Origin: Bacteroidales bacterium UBA7258
Lineage (GTDB): Bacteria; Bacteroidota; Bacteroidia; Bacteroidales; UBA932
Length of the DNA stretch: 64,000 nt
Assembly (NCBI GenBank): GCA_002472565.1
Contig: DKSK01000020.1
Coordinates: 6,130-70,129, forward strand
Direction: 5' to 3'
Below are positions 60,360 to 64,000 of the stretch, piece after piece. The notes below the pieces were generated by a model. It had not been told where the DNA came from. It ran no database searches and worked only from the letters and a program-made list of their open reading frames with translations. How positions within the stretch are numbered: position 1 is the first letter of the stretch; every line of letters begins with the position of its first letter. A program made the position numbers and the translations under genes.

Positions 60360-62057
60360 ATGAAAAATCTGAAAATCATCGCCGGACTTGCCTTGGCCTG
60401 CCTCATGGCCGGCTGCCTGGCCTCCTGCAGCGGAGAAATCTCCAAGGGCGGGCAGGAGCCGCAAAAGCCAAGGCTCATCGTCACCACCGACCCTGAGCTC
60501 GACGACAACAACTCCCTCATCCGTTTCATACTCCACACTGACGAATTCAAGGTGGAAGGCCTCGTCTACGCCAGCAGCTGCTGGCACTGGAAGGGAGACG
60601 GCAAGGGAACGGTCTTCCATGGAGGAATCCATCAGGGCCCTATGGGCGGAGACGGGCTCCAGCAGATGCGCTGGCCACCTGAGGGCGACACCTTATTCAT
60701 CGACAGGGTGCTGAACGCCTACACCAAGGTCTACCCTAACCTCAAAGTCCATGACCCTGAATTCCCGGCCCCAGACTCCCTCAAGGCCGTAGTGCGCTGG
60801 GGCAACGTCAACTTCGAAGGCGACTACGCCGAGGACACTCCGGGTTCCGACCTGATCAAGGAAAGGATACTGGCCCCTTCCGACCAGCCTCTCTACGTCC
60901 AGGTCTGGGGCGGTCCTTCCACGGCCGCCCGCGCCCTCAAGTCGATAGAGGACGAATATTCCGGAACTCCGCAGTGGGAAGAGGTGAAGGCCAAGGTCAA
61001 CAAGACCCTCGTCATCTTCCTTTCCGGCTACCAGGACAACACCTACGAAAACTATATCAGCAAGGTCTGGCCTGACGTCAAGGCCTACTTCACCGCCGAC
61101 TACGACAACACCCCGGCCAAGAACAGGGTGGGAGGCACCGGACTCGGCATGGCCTACAACTCCCAGTTCAGCATGCCTGACGAGGCGAGGGCCTACTACA
61201 TGGCCGACTGGATGGACGAGCACGTCACCGGCGTCGGTCCTCTCGGGGCCGAAGAGTACGTCTGGGGCGACGGCAAATTCATGGCCGGCAAGGGAAAGAG
61301 CTCCGAAATCTACGGTTTCTCCGATCCTGACGACCCCCTCCTGCTTGAAGTAACCGGCGGCCGCGGAGGCTTCCTCCTGCCTAAGGGCACCTACATTTCC
61401 GAGGGCGACAACGGCTGCTTCATGAACTTCTACGGCAACGGACTCCGCGCCTGGGAGGACTGGACCTGGGGCGGCTTCACCGGCCGCCTGGAGCCGGACC
61501 CTACCCAGGCCGACATCCAGGCGGCCAAGGAGCGCATGGCGGCCCTCATGAAGAGGCTGGCGGACGCGAACAGGCCGGGACCGGCCCGCGCTCAGGAAAA
61601 ACAGCCGACCTACGAAGAGAGGTGGGCAAGACTGCTCGCCCAGCCTAAGGCCCAGATAGACACCGTCCTCCCTGACTTCCGCATCGAAGTCCAGGAAGAC
61701 CTGGCCGCGAGGCTGCAGTGGTCCGTGAATTCCGATTATTCCGCCGCCAACCACGCTCCGGTCATCAGCGGACCTCTCGCCATAGAGGCCAAGCCGGGCC
61801 AGAAGCTGAAGCTCGCCGTGACCGTAAGCGACCCTGACGTGAACCAGACCTCCAAGGAGTGGAAAATCTGGGGCGTAGGCACCTACAAGGGCCAGGTCCA
61901 GTTCACTCCGGTCATCTCCGAAGGGAAATGCACGGCCGAACTCACCGTTCCTTCAGACGCCGTTCCTGGGCAGACCATCCATGCCGTCATGAGGGTCCGC
62001 GACAACGCGCAAAACCCTATGACAAGCTACCTGCGCACGGTAATTACGGTGAAATAA
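60360..62057 (+). CDS. DUF1593/Sde182-like nucleoside-hydrolase-fold lipoprotein, copy 2
   Basis: 565 residues. Lipoprotein signal LMAGCLASC (Cys19 or Cys23). Like copy 1 it has TTDPELDDNNSLIRFILH, VWGGPSTAARALKSIEDEY and the beta domain starting GPLAIEAKPGQKLKL, ending with SYLRTVITVK. It carries an extra charged segment (about residues 375-420) absent from copy 1. The nucleoside-hydrolase-like fold suggests cleavage of a furanosyl bond outside the cytoplasm. The promoter operator shared with the transketolase operon links it to the same sugar despite lying between the two synthetase genes. Confidence 0.82.
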   Translation: MKNLKIIAGLALACLMAGCLASCSGEISKGGQEPQKPRLIVTTDPELDDNNSLIRFILHTDEFKVEGLVYASSCWHWKGDGKGTVFHGGIHQGPMGGDGLQQMRWPPEGDTLFIDRVLNAYTKVYPNLKVHDPEFPAPDSLKAVVRWGNVNFEGDYAEDTPGSDLIKERILAPSDQPLYVQVWGGPSTAARALKSIEDEYSGTPQWEEVKAKVNKTLVIFLSGYQDNTYENYISKVWPDVKAYFTADYDNTPAKNRVGGTGLGMAYNSQFSMPDEARAYYMADWMDEHVTGVGPLGAEEYVWGDGKFMAGKGKSSEIYGFSDPDDPLLLEVTGGRGGFLLPKGTYISEGDNGCFMNFYGNGLRAWEDWTWGGFTGRLEPDPTQADIQAAKERMAALMKRLADANRPGPARAQEKQPTYEERWARLLAQPKAQIDTVLPDFRIEVQEDLAARLQWSVNSDYSAANHAPVISGPLAIEAKPGQKLKLAVTVSDPDVNQTSKEWKIWGVGTYKGQVQFTPVISEGKCTAELTVPSDAVPGQTIHAVMRVRDNAQNPMTSYLRTVITVK

Positions 62058-62080
62058 GCCTTATTTTAGCGGAATAAGTC

Positions 62081-62163
62081 GCCACATTGGCCGGATTTCG
62101 CCACATCTGGGAGAGGATAGCCATTTCTTCTTGACACTATCAAGGGTGAATGGCTATCTTCGC
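62081..62163 (+). promoter_or_regulatory. Promoter module of acyl-CoA synthetase 2
   Basis: GCCACAT at 62081 and 62100 (19 bp apart), inverted repeat GATAGCCATT (62116-62125) and AATGGCTATC (62149-62158), and a -7-like TATCTTCGC (62155-62163). The architecture is the same as at 58530-58611, while the bases between the motifs differ. Confidence 0.65.
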
Positions 62164-62187
62164 GTCGTCAAATACAGTACAAACTCA

Positions 62188-63816
62188 ATGGACGAATTCA
62201 AGACTATTTTCGAAAGACATTACACTTGGATCGAAGGATTCATGCGCAATGTAAGACGCTACGGCAAGAGGACGGCCATGATCGATCCTGAAGCCGGCAA
62301 GACATGGACCTACGAAGAACTCAACCAGGACACCAACAGGCTTTGTAACGCACTTCTCCATGACGGGCTCGTAAAGGGCGACGTAGTGATGATGATGATG
62401 CCGAACTGCGCCGAGTTCGTATTCACATATATCGCATCGCACAAGACGCACACCGTCAACAGTCCGGTAAGCTTCAGGCTCAGCTCCGGAGAGCTCTCTT
62501 ACAATCTCGAGGACGCCCGCCCGAAGGTGATGATTTTCGACTCCAAATCCAGGGCTACGGTCATGGAGGCCATCCAGATGGCCAAGTTCCGCCCTCAGCA
62601 CCTTGTCATCACCGACGCTCCTAGCGATGCGGAAGTCACCTCTTTCGCCGATTACGTGGCGCCATTCGACGGAAGCGAGCCGCCATTCACCTGCGAATAC
62701 AACATCTACGACGAGACCACGAGGCTCTTCACCTCCGGAACCACAGGCAGGCCGAAGGGCGTTCCGCTGACCAGCATCAACGAAGTGCTTTCCAGCCATG
62801 ACGTCATGATCCACTTCCCTATGTGCTACAAAGACGTCACCATGAACACGACTCCATGGTTCCACCGCGGAGGCCTCCATTGCGCAGGTCCCTGCCCGAC
62901 CTTCTATGCCGGAGCCTCCCTCGTCATCATGGGAAAGTTCGATCCTGCGCTGACGCTCCAGTATGCCATGAAATACAAGATTACCTTCATCATAGGAGTG
63001 CCGACCGTCCTTGAAAGCCTTGCCGACGAGCAGGAGCGCAAAGGCTACGACCTCGGCTCCCTCAAGGGGATCGTCACCATGGGCAGCCCGCTCCAGCGCT
63101 CCGCCTGCATCCGCTACCAGAAAGTTCTCACCCCGAACATCTTCAACGGCTACGGCACCACGGAGACCTTCTGGAACACCTTCCTCCGTCCTTTCGACCT
63201 TCCTGAGAACGCCGGAACGGCAGGCTCATCATGCATCGACGACGACGTGCGTGTAGTGAGGGTCTACGAAGAGAAGAAGGCCGAGCCTGATGAGGTAGTC
63301 GCCAAGAACGGGAGGGAGATCGGAGAGGTCATCATCTCCTCGCCTGCAAAATCGCCTTACATGTACAGCGACAATCCTAAGGAGACGGAGGCAAAATACT
63401 ACAAGAATTTCATCTATACCGGAGACGTCGCCACCTGGGATGAAAATTCCTTCCTTACGATTCTCGGAAGAAAGGATGACATGATCATCTCTTCGGGAGA
63501 GAACATCTACCCTACGCAGGTTGAGGAAGTTCTGAATTCATGCCCGAAGGTCAAAGATTGCATGGTGACCGGAGTCCCGGACAGTTTCCGCGGCCAGATA
63601 GTCACGGCCTACATCGTCAAGGACGATGAGTCGCTCACGGCAGAAGAGCTCGACCAGTTCATGAAGGACAGCCCGATGATAGCCAACTTCAAGCGTCCGC
63701 GCTACTATAGGTTCGTCAATCAGCTTCCTTACAACGCGACTGGCAAGAAGATCCACTACAAACTCAAGGAGATTGCCATCGACGACCTCAAAAACGGACT
63801 CCTCATCGTAGTCTGA
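62188..63816 (+). CDS. AMP-forming acyl-CoA synthetase-like enzyme 2
   Basis: 542 residues from the ATG of MDEFKTIFERHYTWIEGF, which aligns with the start of copy 1; a 19-codon longer frame begins inside the promoter inverted repeat and is rejected. All adenylation motifs are kept: LFTSGTTGRPKGVP, NGYGTTETF, YTGDVATW, GRKDDMIISSGENIYP and PYNATGKKIHYKLKE. It is a tandem paralogue of the 58633 gene, co-directional with DUF1593 between them. Small changes near the acyl pocket (for example PMCYKDVTMN for FMYYKDVTMN) may shift specificity. The substrate is unknown. Confidence 0.88.
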   Translation: MDEFKTIFERHYTWIEGFMRNVRRYGKRTAMIDPEAGKTWTYEELNQDTNRLCNALLHDGLVKGDVVMMMMPNCAEFVFTYIASHKTHTVNSPVSFRLSSGELSYNLEDARPKVMIFDSKSRATVMEAIQMAKFRPQHLVITDAPSDAEVTSFADYVAPFDGSEPPFTCEYNIYDETTRLFTSGTTGRPKGVPLTSINEVLSSHDVMIHFPMCYKDVTMNTTPWFHRGGLHCAGPCPTFYAGASLVIMGKFDPALTLQYAMKYKITFIIGVPTVLESLADEQERKGYDLGSLKGIVTMGSPLQRSACIRYQKVLTPNIFNGYGTTETFWNTFLRPFDLPENAGTAGSSCIDDDVRVVRVYEEKKAEPDEVVAKNGREIGEVIISSPAKSPYMYSDNPKETEAKYYKNFIYTGDVATWDENSFLTILGRKDDMIISSGENIYPTQVEEVLNSCPKVKDCMVTGVPDSFRGQIVTAYIVKDDESLTAEELDQFMKDSPMIANFKRPRYYRFVNQLPYNATGKKIHYKLKEIAIDDLKNGLLIVV

Positions 63817-63903
63817 GCCCCGCCGCCGGGCGGCAGCTCCAGCCCGGCACCGGCAGCGACACTCCAACCGGACGGCAGCGCACTCGGTTCAACTCAGTTC
63901 AAC

Positions 63904-63940
63904 AAGAGGCTGACTCAAAAGTGAGTTGGCCTCTTTTTTT
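63904..63940 (+). terminator. Terminator after acyl-CoA synthetase 2
   Basis: AGAGGC (63905-63910) pairs with GCCTCT (63929-63934), extended by GACTC/GAGTT-type pairing in the stem, and is followed by a run of T to 63940. It lies 88 bp past the stop. Nothing more is seen to base 64000. Confidence 0.75.
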
Positions 63941-64000
63941 GTCGGGAGGGGTGTGGGGTGCCGGGGGGACTCCGTTCACGCTGACTTGTCCTGAAATAAG

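Overview
The window reads as a chromosome segment of a gut-type member of the Bacteroidota, probably Bacteroidales. Three things point there: SusC/SusD pairs, a periplasmic-sensor hybrid two-component regulator, and several promoters of the Bacteroides form (TTTG, 19-21 bp, TAnnTTTG). I cannot name the genus. The flanks look fairly GC-rich with strong codon bias, so long antisense shadow ORFs are common. Much of the inserted element (about 25.1-33.8 kb) is visibly more AT-rich.

Layout. (1) 1-17.4 kb, minus strand: a polysaccharide utilisation locus with SusC, SusD, a SusE/F-like lipoprotein, two tandem DUF4832-type lipoproteins, an exported FAD oxidoreductase and a GH36-like alpha-galactosidase cut by the window start. 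It is headed by an intact HTCS regulator. Directly upstream, stop overlapping start, lies an 87-codon remnant of a second HTCS. (2) 17.6-24.7 kb, plus strand: a LacI-led 4-deoxy-uronate operon (kduD, DUF4861 lipoprotein, orphan GatC-like EIIC permease, kduI, kdgK, kdgA). It carries two GCAAACGTTTG operators in and around its promoter. KduI has a signal peptide, which suggests that isomerisation happens in the periplasm before uptake by the orphan permease.

(3) 25.04-41.68 kb: an integrated mobilizable element bounded by a perfect 27-bp direct repeat, inserted between the converging kdgA and choloylglycine-hydrolase genes. It carries a tyrosine integrase, HTH and DnaC-like genes, a MobC/relaxase pair, an AbiEi/AbiEii abortive-infection pair, and a defence-like cargo. 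The cargo is a PLD-nuclease/SNF2 helicase fusion, an Eco57I-type adenine methyltransferase, a DUF5677-like protein, a nonsense-interrupted deoxyribosyltransferase-like gene and a DUF3791 protein. Its non-coding parts are rich in structure: tandem hairpins with covarying stems, an alternative-pairing leader, iteron-like repeats and an oriT-like hairpin.

(4) 41.9-57.5 kb, minus strand: a choloylglycine hydrolase-family enzyme, then a sugar operon of GH3, DUF1593, SusD, SusC, an inner-membrane DMT-type sugar transporter, a fucose/arabinose-isomerase-family enzyme, an FGGY kinase and a split transketolase. The logic is isomerise, phosphorylate, then split by transketolase. This matches the known D-apiose route (apulose-4-phosphate transketolase) but uses a different isomerase family. 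(5) 57.7-63.9 kb, plus strand: a DeoR regulator, then an acyl-CoA synthetase, a second DUF1593 lipoprotein and a second, near-duplicate acyl-CoA synthetase. A 15-bp sequence shared by the transketolase promoter and the second DUF1593 promoter, at the same place and orientation, ties both to one regulator, probably the DeoR protein. The two synthetase genes share a separate promoter module.
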